This document shows positions 1 to 11,400 of a stretch of 64,000 bases of DNA, one piece after another. The translations under genes were made by a program, and so were the position numbers. Source of the DNA: Trileptium ribeirensis (lineage: Eukaryota > Nematoda > Enoplea > Enoplida > Thoracostomopsidae); NCBI GenBank assembly GCA_030248225.1, contig JASANE010028231.1, forward strand, positions 109,599 to 173,598, written 5' to 3'. Each line of letters starts with the position of its first letter. Positions within the stretch are counted from its first letter, which is position 1. The notes under the pieces were generated by a model. The model was not told where the DNA came from. It did not search any database and saw only the letters and a list, made by a program, of their open reading frames with translations.

Positions 1-229
1 ATATGATCTTTTGGCGCTAGATGTTAAGTGCAGAGCGGTGCACGGAACGGTCTGAACACAGACAGCTTTTCTGATTGAATATACTATGCTTTTGTCTCAT
101 ATTGTAGCAGGTTCTATTCGTGCATAACTGGCATCTTGAAAGTGGGGGAAGGCTAACATTTTCGGTGCCTCCTGGCAAAAACGGGTACTGCCTAGCAATT
201 AGCTCTCATCAAACTATTAACTCCCGATG

Positions 230-500
230 GTAAAAAATTTTGCTCCCTCCAGTTTGTAATAAAAAATTTACTAAAATCCCTTTCTTGATGTAAAAAATAT
301 AATAGTTATATAGAAATGGGTTGAATAATTGTAAAAAAACATCCTCCAGTTTGTGGTGAATAATAAATTGATAAAATTTTTTTTACAAAAATTCCTTTCT
401 TGATGTAAAAAATATAATTATATAAAAATGGGTTGAAAAATTGTTTTTTACCTAAATAGAGACGCTTTTGCATTGTTTCCTAGGCCATTTTTAAGTCAAT
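230..500. repeat. Dispersed AT-rich repeat, internally duplicated
   Basis: CCTTTCTTGATGTAAAAAAT occurs twice (about 281 and 386), each with a following TATA-rich stretch and AAATGGGTTGAA. A related copy lies at 29664-29890, sharing AGACGCTTTTGCAYYGTTTC. Confidence 0.6.
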
Positions 501-939
501 TTTACCGTTGAAAAATAATAAATTTTAACTGTACCGCGAAAAATAATAAATTTTGATTTTTTTTAATTCCGACGCCGAAGGGCGCTTCCGGTTTAACCCG
601 AGTGTCTAGTTTGTGCCACGTGGCAAAATGACCCTTCCACCTAGTTGTAGTTGCGAACTAATTGGTGTGCGGTTCATGCCCCTGCCCAATTTTCGTGTAG
701 TGGAGAGCAGATTATAAAAAATTTTATATTTTGAGTATTTTGGCCTGTATTTTTATGAAATTCTGTCGCTAACACTGATATCAATATTTGACATTTCCAA
801 AATTACTAAAATTATACCCGGGATCTCCCCAGTTCGTAATCGGAGGAACCAAAAATACACAGTGGGCGATTTCATTAATTCGTCATGGTAATATTGTAAT
901 GTTAGAAAACATTAAAAATGTGTGTAACTTAGCAACTGA

Positions 940-1150
940 TTGCATACAGACAAAAGGGGAAATTTAGCAATTTTTAGCCAGATAGGGCAGAGTTCATGGA
1001 TTTTTTTAACCAGAATAGTGTAAATTCGCACATTTTTAGTCCACCGGAGAAAAAAATTGTAATTTTTTTAGCTGCACAGGAAGAAGATGCCTGGCAGGAA
1101 TGAGCTGGAAAGGTCAAAATTTACCTCGTAGCATGCATTGGAGGAACCAG
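940..1150 (+). repeat. Dispersed repeat family (copy 1 of 3)
   Basis: Contains ATAGTGTAAATTCGCACATT, TTTTTAGCTGCACAG and GGTCAAAATTTACCT in order. The same motifs in the same order occur near 41080-41250 (+) and, inverted, at 61400-61640. Confidence 0.55.
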
Positions 1151-1564
1151 GGGAGGTTGAAATAGCTGGAGGTTGAAGAGCTGGAAAAACCTAATAGGCA
1201 AAAAGATGAAAATGTTTGAAACATATAAATCGCAAATTTTAACAAAATTTATATATTTGAAGAAACGTTTTACTGTGTAGGCCTTTAGCAATTTCCTTGT
1301 TTGATACCTGATTTTCAAATGCATTTATTGTATTCTGCAAACTGGAATGAGTAGTACAGAACCATTTTAATCCCCTATGCTGTGTATATTGGAAAAGTGG
1401 AAAATATATTACTATTTTAGTCCCAAAATTTAACAAATTTAGATCCTGCGATGTTCCGCAAGGTCAGTATCGCATTCACTGGGTTAAAACACGAACCCAA
1501 CGTATTTATGTATTAAATAACTTTATACGTTCGTCATTTACCATCAACAGACACGAAACCTTAT

Positions 1565-2152
1565 TTGGTAAAATTTTGCAAAATATATCAGTGTGTTTTT
1601 AAACTTGCGCTCATAGATCCAAAATGGCTGCTTTCACAAAACTGTATAGCAGCAAAGTTGTACCGGGACGATTCCTTTCTTCGGTCCTACGCCCCTGACA
1701 AGAGTTATAATCTAAAAATGTTCGAGGCATCCGCATGGCAATTATCGAAGTGGTTTAAGTTCGGTCGTTGCGTTCGCTCTATTCAATTTTTGATGTACCT
1801 GAACCAGCGCCTGTGCTTGTACTTACAGTAAAAATTTTAGCACTACTAATTAAAATCTTTCATTGCTTCGAACTGAATAAAATTTGTACTGTCGCAATAT
1901 CATGCATCATCGGTATATTACCAGTTTATTGCATCAACATTTAAACGCCTAGGATTTCAGAATTTAATTAGCTAGCATTTACTACTACATATATAGATAT
2001 AAAAGTTTATGCAGTTTCTCTTTTTCAGGATTGAAATTAGTTTCATGTTCTCTCAGCGCGGATATGCCATTTTCATTGGAAGCAACCGTGGTTCTACAGA
2101 AGTTGTGCACGGATGTAGCATTATCTGTGCCGCGGGATTCATCAAGCGATGG
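1565..2152 (+). other. Possible exon pair of an unknown gene
   Basis: 1565-1828 is open for 88 codons (SYAPDKSYNLKMFEASAWQL, KWFKFGRCVRSIQ) and ends at a possible donor CA-GTAAAA. A tctttttcag near 2029 could join it in phase to a frame reading to a TAA at about 2152. No family recognised, and the sequence may equally be chance. Confidence 0.15.
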
Positions 2153-2566
2153 TAATCACAGATCGTCATCTTGAAGTAAGAACCTCAGTATTTACGTGTT
2201 TTTTACACTTGATATTACATTCTTTAGCAAACTGACTGATGGCTTAGATCTCAAACTTCGTTAAGCACAAATTTTGTGAAATTTGCACGGTCAGGACTTC
2301 GTTCGCTACGCCTCCCCCTCCCCCCACCCGCCAATTTTGTTTACATATTTTCATTGAGGTTACATTATTTTCGCGACATGAATATCTGTTATTTATTGCT
2401 TGTTCAATGTTTTTATACATATTATGCCGAGAATAGAATAAATTTTCGTTGCAATTTTTTGCCTTACATATGTCTCATTCGATGTTTTGTTCAGCTGATC
2501 TGCTGAACCTGTTTCATCCGATGTTGGAGCATTTTGTCTGCTGATTCTATTTTAAAGATGGATAGA

Positions 2567-2600
2567 TACAGTACTCGCCACAACTGACTGTCGCCTAACG
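2567..2600. mobile_element. MITE terminus, same TA-flanked family
   Basis: TA-CAGTACTCGCCACAACTGAC followed by TGTCGCC and GAGCGAGC matches the family left end. I could not place the right end. A weaker relative, CTACTCGACAGAAATGACTG, lies at about 5499-5519. Confidence 0.5.
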
Positions 2601-2833
2601 ACCGAGCGAGCACCTGTCAAATTGTGTCGAGTAATATATAATTAGTACTGGACAAGAACCATTCCTGACGTTTGTAGCGCGAACATTGATTTAAGTGTTT
2701 AAATGTACATACATATAGTCTCAAATAAGATAGCTGTTCTGGACCGGACCTGTTGCATTACTATTCTGGACGGCTGTGGATAGTCCTCGCGGCGAGCAAC
2801 TAAGTCTGTACATATTCTTTCTGTATAATGCCG

Positions 2834-4391
2834 GATCATTTCACGCTATGATGTCCTTTTGTCCGGGGGGTAAAAGTGGATATTTTGGTCTGTAGCACAG
2901 AAGTGGACAGGGAACTGGCAAAAATGTTATTTACGCCAGGAAGCCTCATTACTTAGCTATCTTAAACATCAAAAATTTTTTGGCCTCACCCCGCCATAAG
3001 GGGCTAGAAATCCATATAGGTTCCAAATTGACAAAAGCCGTAATGACTAATTTCACGACCTGTTATTTCCGGGTAATGGTGTGGATCGATGTTAGAAATT
3101 ATGGCCTTAATTCTTTTTTATGCAGAATTAGCCAGGTCTACACTACGTTTTTAGTTACACAAATTTCAAATGTATACCGATCCTGGAGAGTGGGAGCGGC
3201 CGAGATGCAATGAACCCCATTTTTTACGCCCACCCCCCCCCCCCCCGACCAAATTCCTTTTTTGGTCATTACTCGTTACTTATACACGGTACATGAACGT
3301 TATTCATAGATCATACCTATCCCCTGGGTACCTTTTAAAAATATTAACCCACGGGATTCTTGTTACTTACCCCGGCAGCAGGGTTAAACGATCGATTTTA
3401 GCACATTTGATTACCCCCCAACCATTGCTAGTCTGCGGTATGGTTGGGTGAGGCAAGTCTATTAATTTGTCGGTTACGGTTCATTCCCACGAGGAAGAGA
3501 ATGGTGAAACGATCTGAGCTCTGTCTCAAGACCGACCTGTTGATCTCAGGCTTTACCCCCCTACCACACTTTTACCCCCAAATCATCACTAAAAATTTTG
3601 AAAAATCGGCCATGTGACGGTATTTCGGTTGGTATGCATGTTCCATATTATTTTTGGATGAAATAATGTAGAGTGGATGGTGTAAAAAAGACAGTTGAGT
3701 GTTGTTTCTATAATTTTTGAGCGGTTTTGAACGTAAATAAAGAATTTACCCCCTCCCGACCACATTATTTTGGATGAAAAAATGTAGATTGGATGGTGTG
3801 AAAAAGACAGTTGAGTGTTACTTCTAGAATTTTTGAGTGGTTTTGAACGTAAATAAAAAATTAACCCCCCCCCGACCACCAGTTATCTCTGGTATTCTAA
3901 CATGTCTGTCTAAGGGAATATTGTAAATTTTTTTGCATAGCACTTCCCCCAGGCTAAACTACCGATACAAAAAGCTAACCGTTTACTGCCGCTTCGTTTC
4001 CATTTAGTATCAGCTATAATTCGGCACCCCCGTGTTTTAGAAGTTGTAAGTTCGACCCAAGAATAGGCATAATAAGCTTTATTTTTGACATACGGAGCTC
4101 GGCCAAGCCTCATTTTGACGCGTCGATACGCTGCACGAGATATATAATCACAAAATGAAGGCTATATTCAAACTGGAGCATGTCAGAGATCATTTGGCAT
4201 CTGTTAGGCTGGCCATCAGGGGTGGCAGTTGGGAAGCTATAGCATCAGAACGGTTAAAAAATTTACTATAACGACCTCAAATTCGGAATCATTGACGTTT
4301 TTGGTCATAGGGTGTGAAAATGAAGATAATCGGAGCCAAAAAGTTATTAGTCATTTTTTCTGGGACAAAAGGACGTCATAGCGTGAAATGA
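2834..4391. mobile_element. 1.56-kb element bounded by 29-bp inverted repeats
   Basis: Left TCATTTCACGCTATGATGTC (2834 on) and right GACGTCATAGCGTGAAATGA (ending 4391) mirror each other over 29 bp with one mismatch. The interior has poly-C tracts, a duplicated 116-bp unit at 3645-3880, and no long ORF. No target duplication could be fixed, so the superfamily is unknown. Confidence 0.65.
3645..3880. repeat. Two tandem copies of a 116-bp unit
   Basis: The unit includes TTTTGGATGAA, GGATGGTGTRAAAAAGACAG, TTTTGAACGTAAATAAA and a C-rich ACCCCCYCCCGACCAC stretch; second copy begins near 3761. Nested within the inverted-repeat element at 2834-4391. Confidence 0.8.
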
Positions 4392-4409
4392 CCCTACCGC
4401 GTAGTGTTA

Positions 4410-5980
4410 TATTTTTATTTCATATTTTAGCATTCTTTCGCTCGGCTCACTTATTTGCCAAACAGAAGAATTAGTGATTATTCATAATTTAGTACTTCTG
4501 CATGACTGCTTTTTTGAACAGTTTGACATCGATAAATGTTCCCATAAATGCGTGCAGCATAAGTTTTAATATATTAACTAAAAAATAACAGAAACGTGAT
4601 TTTGTTCGTTGTTGGGACTCTGTTTTGTAATAATAATTGTGTATAAGGAATATATAGATGAATACAAAATACAGTATTCGTCTAAAATAAATGTCACTCT
4701 CTTGCGGCTTGCTCAAAATTTTGTAGCGATTCGCTCATAAATTATTAATCGTGAAAGTAATTTAATTAGAAATTTTAATATTTTCGAAATTTCGAGCGAT
4801 TAGAGATTAGCTTGGTCTAAACGGAACAGTCATTTTTGTTCAGTTCTATGTTTTAATGTATAATATACAATCATAGATAAAGGTAATTGTAGATGTGGAT
4901 GGACGCAATTTCGTCCGGATACTTCAAAATTGTATTTCGACATGGACGGACATAGTTTCGCGCGGACGTTGACATAGGCTCGTTTGCACGTGGACAGATA
5001 CAGGTGTGTCTGTCTTTTGCGCACTTACTTTTGTCCGGGGCCGTATGTACTCACGTTTTAGGTATTGAGAATGAGCCCTCACTTCGGACCCTTGACCGGT
5101 ATTGACCACGGTTCTGCGTAAAATTTGATCTTTGACATGATTTATTTTGAACAAGAGTAACTTTAATCTTTAACAACGTAAGAATATTTTTTGGTTGCAC
5201 AATTTATACCGAAATGCGACTAATCATGTTGCAAGTTATTGTTATGCGTGATTCCATTTCAAGTGCATACACCATGGATGTTCTTTTGTTAAAATCACGA
5301 ATACAGTGGGTCACAAAAATCGAGTTTAGAATTCTACAAACAGTATTTGCAGTTTAGCAAACGCGAAGATGAGGTTCGTGATGTATGAATACAATTTGCT
5401 TACATGAGCCGATTTTGGACATTTGTTTTGGTCCGCAACATGACATTTTGAATAGCGCGCAAACTGTACTCAACTAAAGTGGACTCGCCCTATATACGCT
5501 ACTCGACAGAAATGACTGTCACGTTTCAATAGAACAAACATGTGGAACAGAATTTAAAAAAGGGCGCCAAATAATTGGAACACCTCACGAACAAAATGCG
5601 ACATCTTTTGAACAAAATTTGAATCCTAGAATTAAACAACCGGCCACAGAAAGAACAGACCACGTTTCTGGTGCACGCATATGTGTACACGTATGCATAT
5701 GCACATACTAATTTCGCCTATTGAACATCTCCTACCCCGAGTTTGGTGTAAGACGCGAGGCATGTATCGCACTATCTTTTTTTGTCGAGAGTATTCCGGA
5801 ATCTTTGTACCTATAAATCAATGTCATGTATATTGTTTGTAGCTTATATTGCATCTATAGCTAATGTACTATAAAGTACACGTTTTAGTGTCCCGGTACA
5901 TGTACACTCAGTAATCAAAAAATGAATTTTTTGGCCTAGTCCACATAAGCACCTGAAACTGTTGGGCATATTTTAGTTGT
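4410..5980. other. Intergenic, nothing firm
   Basis: AT-rich. Between 4880 and 5045 several GGACGG/GTCCGG motifs recur imperfectly. A weak MITE terminus lies near 5495. No supported gene. Confidence 0.5.
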
Positions 5981-5986
5981 ACTATA

Positions 5987-6107
5987 GTCACGCTCAGAAA
6001 TTAATGCAAATTTCGCCAACCGTTCAAGTAACATCTGTTCAATTTTTATGTACGCGGATTATACACGAACTGTTCGCGAAAAATTTGCGTATATTTCTGA
6101 GCGTAAC
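5987..6107. mobile_element. 121-bp fold-back element
   Basis: GTCACGCTCAGAAATTAATG at the left is mirrored by ATATTTCTGAGCGTAAC at the right, with AATTTCGC/GCGAAAAATT continuing the stem. Non-coding; possibly a MITE. Confidence 0.6.
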
Positions 6108-6400
6108 ACTGACGAAAAAGTATATATTAAATGTACGAATTTGCGAAAAATTTACTATTTTCGAAGCGTGGCTGAAACTATGTTTATGTTGAATATTTTG
6201 CAATATTAAGCTAGTTTTTAGGTTTAACTATACCAAATGTCTTGCTGTCCTTAATCTTTAAGTAGGAACGCATGCTACTTATTTAATATAACTGTGCTAA
6301 TTATCCAGAATAAGCACATAAACATGTAACATAAATTAAGCTTAATATTTAAGACTTATGCTTAAAAGCTTAAAATGTAAGCATGACATTGTTAAATATT

Positions 6401-6548
6401 ACACATCAAAAAGTTGTGTCAAATTTTGATTATTGAGTCAGCTTGTTTTAACTCTAAGATTGAGTTAATAAATTGAGTCTAACTCAAGTTTAGGGTTAAA
6501 AAAGGACCGACTCAGTACTCAAAATTTGACTCAACGTTTTCGCAGTGT
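6401..6548. mobile_element. 148-bp fold-back MITE
   Basis: Inverted ends of about 40 bp: ACACATCAAAAAGTTGTGTC..TTGATTATTGAGTCAG against CTCAGTACTCAAAATTTGAC..TTTTCGCAGTGT. TTA or TA lies on both sides. No coding content. Confidence 0.68.
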
Positions 6549-6549
6549 T

Positions 6550-8310
6550 ATGCTTGAGTTCATTTTAGGTGTATACAACATGGTTGTTCTTTTGTCAGAA
6601 TTTGAAACTGAATCGTTCGCGTTCATTAAAATTCGAATACCGAAGCATAAAGGCAAAAAGCACGAATAGTATTATTTGCGTTTTTCCGTGTACGCTATGT
6701 GAAATCAGCGACCGTGAACAACACCTACATGTGGCTGTATCAAAATCCATGTTCGCATATATAAGGGAAAATCATGATTTGTCTGCATTCATCTCTTTTA
6801 CGACCGTGAACTAATTTGACAAAAATAACCCAAGTGTACGTACGCAGATAATGTGGACTCTATGCATTATGTAGGATTTTAGGTTCGTTTTTGCTACTTA
6901 AATTATTTAGCATAATAATTATTCTTAAATGTTAACTTAATAAAGCCAGTAATAAGCGTTATTATGCATAATTACGCTAGATTTTTATTATGCATAAGGC
7001 TATTCAAAATTTGTTAGCCTATGCATTTTCTTAGTAGTTGTATCTGTGGTATATACAGAATGTTTGCCCGCAGAAACCAGGTCGAGAAACAGTTGTTGAA
7101 TCTATTCACTAGCCCAAATTCGAGAGCGTGATAGTTCTTGCAGCTATACCGACAGGACAACATAAGATAGGAAAATGTTAAATTCCAACTCATATTGATA
7201 TATAATACGATTCTTTCTTGGGCTGTAACTCTATTATGCGAGGATAATCTTGTGATCCCACCAAGCATCCTATTTTGTAATTTTCATAAAAACTGTTACG
7301 GAAAGCTTTCTGGTCAATTGAAATTCGGCGTAAAAATGTTCACGAATACAGCACTCGCGATTGAAATCTAACGATTTTGTCTTCGCGAAAATTCAAGTAA
7401 ATTTACCCCAATTTTTGAGAACGAAAATTTGTTTAATAATGTCGATTTCCTTGTGACGTCAGTTTTGCATTAAATTTGTTCGCGAACACTAAATATTCCA
7501 ATTTTGAAGGATTACGCATTAGCGAACCGAATTTCTGTAAGTTGAAAATGCTGAAATTCTGTTCGAACACAAAGTTTAATTTCTGTCACTTAATTTTGCC
7601 AATTTTCGGTTAGCGAAAAACTGAATGAAATTCAGCCTTTTTTCCGTAAACAAGGGTTTGCGATTCGATCTCGGCAATTACAAAATACAATGGTCGGCGG
7701 GGTCACCTTAAGTTCAGTCACGCATTACGTATAACCAAAACCATCTTGTACATAATTGTATACATTTGCGTCTATAGATACAAGTGCTTTGAGAAAGCTC
7801 AACTTTTCGCTTTCAACATTAAGCCATCGCGAAAAAAATGAGTAAGACCGAAGAGTTTCAACAAACATTTGAAAAACTCAGTCTAGTAATTGCAGTATAC
7901 TAATCGAACAGCTAAGGTTGTCACGTGTGCCGGATAGTCTTCTTTTACTGCTCTTGTATTGTATAGAAATATAAATTTCATAGCAGTGTTTTAACAATAA
8001 AGTTTATTATGGGTGGTACGTGTTTCTTTAATAAAATGAGTGTTGTACTAGAGTTTGAAAGTTGAGATTTTCATGGTATTGATCTATGGTTTTACTTGTG
8101 TGGACATTTTGTTTTTTTGTCAACCTATTTCGAAACAACGAAACTAAGCGGTTTTCGCTTTCCCAATTTTGGATTTGAAAAGGTGTGTATGCGCTTAGTA
8201 ATAGTTCCTTGCTTTATCAAAGTTTCGGCCAATGCATCAAACACTATAAGTAAGGCGAGAGTTTGACTAAAGTTAACTTTTACAGACGGAAGTTAAATGC
8301 ATGGACTCTG
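6550..8310. other. Intergenic, TTCGCGAA-rich around 7330-7640
   Basis: Many GTTCGCGAA/TTCGCGAAAA motifs at 7330-7640 suggest a decayed relative of the fold-back element at 37290, but I could not fix ends. No supported gene. Confidence 0.4.
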
Positions 8311-8319
8311 CTCTTTGTT

Positions 8320-8560
8320 CTAAGCTTTAGTCGCGGCCGCCGCCCTCGCGTTTCTGTCTGTTTGACCTGTGCTGCCTTTGTGGACGAGGTTTTTTCCCAT
8401 TTTAGAAGTAAGAGCAGAAGTTCCGTGAGGCGCCAGCCCCGAGTTAGGCTTGGGGTGTGCTCAAAATGGGGCCTTTTGTTAGGCTTATCTCGAGTGCGGC
8501 ATAGTAATCGTTTCGCTTCCTCCCCTAAAAGTTACGTTAGCTTTTTTCTAACGATATAAC
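8320..8560. other. GC-rich block of unknown nature
   Basis: A sharp GC-rich stretch (GTCGCGGCCGCCGCCCTCGC, GTGAGGCGCCAGCCCCGAG) in AT-rich surroundings, ending in a small hairpin CGTTAG-CTTTTTT-CTAACG (about 8533-8551). An open frame of 98 codons crosses it but has no recognisable motif. May be a promoter, a structured RNA or a transposon piece. Confidence 0.3.
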
Positions 8561-8779
8561 TCTATGCCTAAAAAGTCATGGTCGCAACACGATTCTATTC
8601 CGTTACGATTCTATTCCGTTACCTTCTCGGGTTTTGTACGCCGTATTATCCTTTGATTGCCCTCCGTAAGTGCACCACAGCCGGGTTTATTATTGACTTT
8701 TCAGAGCGAAATAATTTTTGGAAAAAGCTGTTGGTGTTCAGCTTTAATCAAAACAAGTATATACGTACTTTATAGATAC

Positions 8780-9610
8780 AACATGCATTATGGCAATAAC
8801 ATGACAATGTTAAATCAGTTTCGTAGCAAAACAGTTATGGGTCAGTAATTTATATTAAGACAATGGTATTGGACAAGGCCAAATTAAATTGGATGGAAAT
8901 GTCCTGATCTTTCATTGTAAAACTAGGTATATAAACATCAGGTAGTGGAAGATATCCCTTACGGATTTGTCTATTGCCCATATCCTTTTAACTTCCATTA
9001 TGAAATAACGGAATTGAAAGAGGTCCGAATGTCAGACGACTTGAGAGTGTCGTGTGTATTAGGTAGCAAATTAAGCTGTATGTGTGACCCCAAGTTTGGT
9101 TTAACTGCATAATTCAGCAGGCACTGTTTTTCATTTTGAAATCTCAGTGCGTCGTAAATTTTGATGGTAGCGTTTCAGAATCTAAGGTAATTTTCAAGAT
9201 TCTAGGTCACGTTGGCGACTAAAAACAAGTTCGAAGCATTTTGTTTTATATTTTACATCAGTAAAATTGTATTACGGGTTTCAAAATTCATAATGTCTGA
9301 TATTGTCTTAAGGCATTTAGGTTTAAATTTATATACATAGGTATATGTCGTAGTATTGTTTAAAAATATTGTTGGTATCTCTTTGCCTCGGAATTTAACT
9401 GTAACATGTGTTGGGCGACCCAATGGTTTCAGAAAAGTCTTGCTTTGTATATAATGTTTACCGCTGATGAGCTAAGTATATATTGTAGCAACTATGAAAA
9501 ATTCATCAGAATGAGCACGACGTAGCACGTAGAGATGAATTTTAAAAAGTAATGGATCTCATTTTTCGGAAGAAAAATATATAAATTATAATGACTAGAT
9601 AGGAAAAATT
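8780..9610. other. Intergenic, no feature seen
   Basis: AT-rich sequence without a credible ORF or clear repeat. Confidence 0.5.
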
Positions 9611-9617
9611 ATGTCGT

Positions 9618-9889
9618 TTAACCCTTTCATGTCCGAATTAATTTGTGTATCGTGCAATGTTTGACAAATTCAAGCCTGCGCCAGGGATCGAACCCGAAAC
9701 GTACGGGTGAAACTTGTGTACGCAAACCGCTGAGCTATCTGAGAGCTATTGCTCGGTTCCTTAAGGAACCTCACAATGTGAGCGAATAACAACGCACGTT
9801 TAAACGTACGATATACGACAAACTTAGTAAACACAACGAGTTGCAATGTGCGTTGGGTCCGTTTGGACCTAGTGGGCATGAGAGGATTA
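9618..9889 (-). mobile_element. TTAA-bounded element with tRNA-like core, copy 1
   Basis: Starts TTAACCCTTTCATGTCC and ends GGGCATGAGAGGATTAG, near-mirror ends like those of piggyBac-type non-autonomous elements (inference). On the minus strand, 9674-9744 reads as a tRNA-like module: A-box TAGCTCAGCGGTTTG and B-box GGTTCGATCCC. The acceptor stem does not pair and the anticodon arm is not canonical, so it is tRNA-derived rather than a tRNA. 92-95% like copy 2 by eye. Confidence 0.65.
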
Positions 9890-9913
9890 GTTCTGCGATA
9901 GGTTAATTTTTAA

Positions 9914-10187
9914 TTAACCCTTTCATGCCCGAATTAATTTGTGTATCGTGCAATGTTTGACAAATTCAGGCCTGCGCCAGGGATCGAACCCGAAACGTAC
10001 GGGTGAAACTTGTATACGCAAACCGCTGAGCTATCTGAGAGCTATTGCTCGGTTCCTTAAGGAACCTCACAATGTGAGCGAATAACAACGCACGTTTAAA
10101 CGTACGATATACGACAAAACTTAGTAAACACAACGAGTCGCAATGTGCGTTGGGTCTGTTTGGACCTAGTGGGCATGAGACGATTAA
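9914..10187 (-). mobile_element. TTAA-bounded element with tRNA-like core, copy 2
   Basis: Starts TTAACCCTTTCATGCCC and ends GGGCATGAGACGATTAA, a better-kept mirror than copy 1. The tRNA-like boxes are at the same relative place (about 9970-10040, minus strand). It lies 296 bp from copy 1 in the same orientation, separated by 24 bp. Confidence 0.68.
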
Positions 10188-10413
10188 GTGGTACACCTAC
10201 TAAATAATCTAACAAAAGTATTTGTAGGTTCCGGGCTTTTTGTGTTAAAGTTTTCACTCATAATATTTTAGAATTTTTTTATTGTGATCTATAATAAGAC
10301 CAGATGCTTTGCTGGCACTGCTATGTTTAACGTCAGAGTTAGTTATTGGTTGGAGGTATGAGTAATACACTTACATAATGTGTTTAATGTATAATCACTC
10401 ATATGTTGCACTT

Positions 10414-10856
10414 TAACCCTTGGCAACAACCAATAAAGTTCCAAAGCATTGCACTAGTTAAATTTGCTGCACACTGCGCGATTGCACGTGCATTGTGTGA
10501 ATGTGACTTTCGTGGAATAGTTCTGATACGATACTTTGAGGCAACCAATAATTTGTTCTTCATCGGTACTCTAAATGCAAATTAATTCAGGACGTTAAGA
10601 GTTTATACGAAATGCTTAACCCTTCAGCGGTTGAAAATGTTCTACAAAACTAGTACCGGTGCAAATTAAATTTTCGTCGTAGTGCACGATCATTCGCGTT
10701 ATTTTAGTTCGCCCGGTTTGTTAGGAACCTTAAATATCCGGAATGAAGCTTGCTAGCTAGTGAACATGATTCCCGAGCTTGCTGGGTTCGATAACACGTG
10801 GTGACTTTTGTCCGTTGATACTCGAAATGCAAAATAATTCTGGCGTGAAGGATTGA
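10414..10856. repeat. Possible relatives of the TTAA elements
   Basis: TTAACCCTTGGCAAC (10413) and TTAACCCTTCAGCGG (10617) begin two blocks that end alike: CTCTAAATGCAAATTAATTC (about 10570) and CTCGAAATGCAAAATAATTC (about 10822). The second also holds a tRNA-like stretch on the + strand (GCTAGCTAGTG, then GGGTTCGATAAC, about 10750-10793). Degenerate; boundaries approximate. Confidence 0.35.
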
Positions 10857-11330
10857 AACAAATTGAACTGTTTGTTGCAGATGGTGAAATGCACATTTAG
10901 TCAAATTCTGGCGGATAAATCTTTAGCACCTTGTTTAGAAGCCAATTATGAAATCGGGCTGAAGTAAACATTCGTGTTCGCCTTTCCAGAAGCGACAGGC
11001 ACATTGAAATCGTGCGTTGAATAGAACAAATTATTCCGAAGCCATAAAGCATAGAAGTAAAATATTCACGAATTTTCGATGATAATTTATTGCATTTTTA
11101 AATGATTTCTTATGTTGGTAGTATTTGAATCAGTCGTGATATTTATATAATTTTAAAATCATTACCCGTGAGTTATTTATGCAATGCTGAAACATTTAAC
11201 GTGGTAGTTGTTTCGCACTGTGTAAATTACATCTGATAACCTTATTGTGGGTAAAACTTTATAATAAACATTATTTCAAGTGCTTATTATAAATTATTTT
11301 TTACGAAATTATCAGCACGCGTGTGTAGTC

Positions 11331-11400
11331 ATGGCAAAAACAACTCGACCGAAAAAAGCCAAGGACTATGTGTCAAAAGCGAAGCACAGTATGAATCCAG
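11331..11400 (+). CDS. GNL2: GNL2 exon 1 (start codon)
   Basis: Codons 1-23 plus one base. Encodes a Lys/Arg-rich start [11 protein letters not shown] and ends in HSMNP, joined to DRPKDG in exon 2, the conserved HSMNPDR segment of the family. Donor is gtatgt (phase 1). Confidence 0.93.

Noticed and set aside
8263..8559. 98-codon frame as a gene
   Set aside because: No motif, biased composition from the GC-rich block, and no splice context. Listed only as a GC-rich block.
9674..9744. A functional tRNA gene on the minus strand
   Set aside because: A and B boxes are good, but the two sides of the acceptor stem (TCTCAGA and CGCAGGC) do not pair and the anticodon arm would need a 12-nt loop. It is tRNA-derived.
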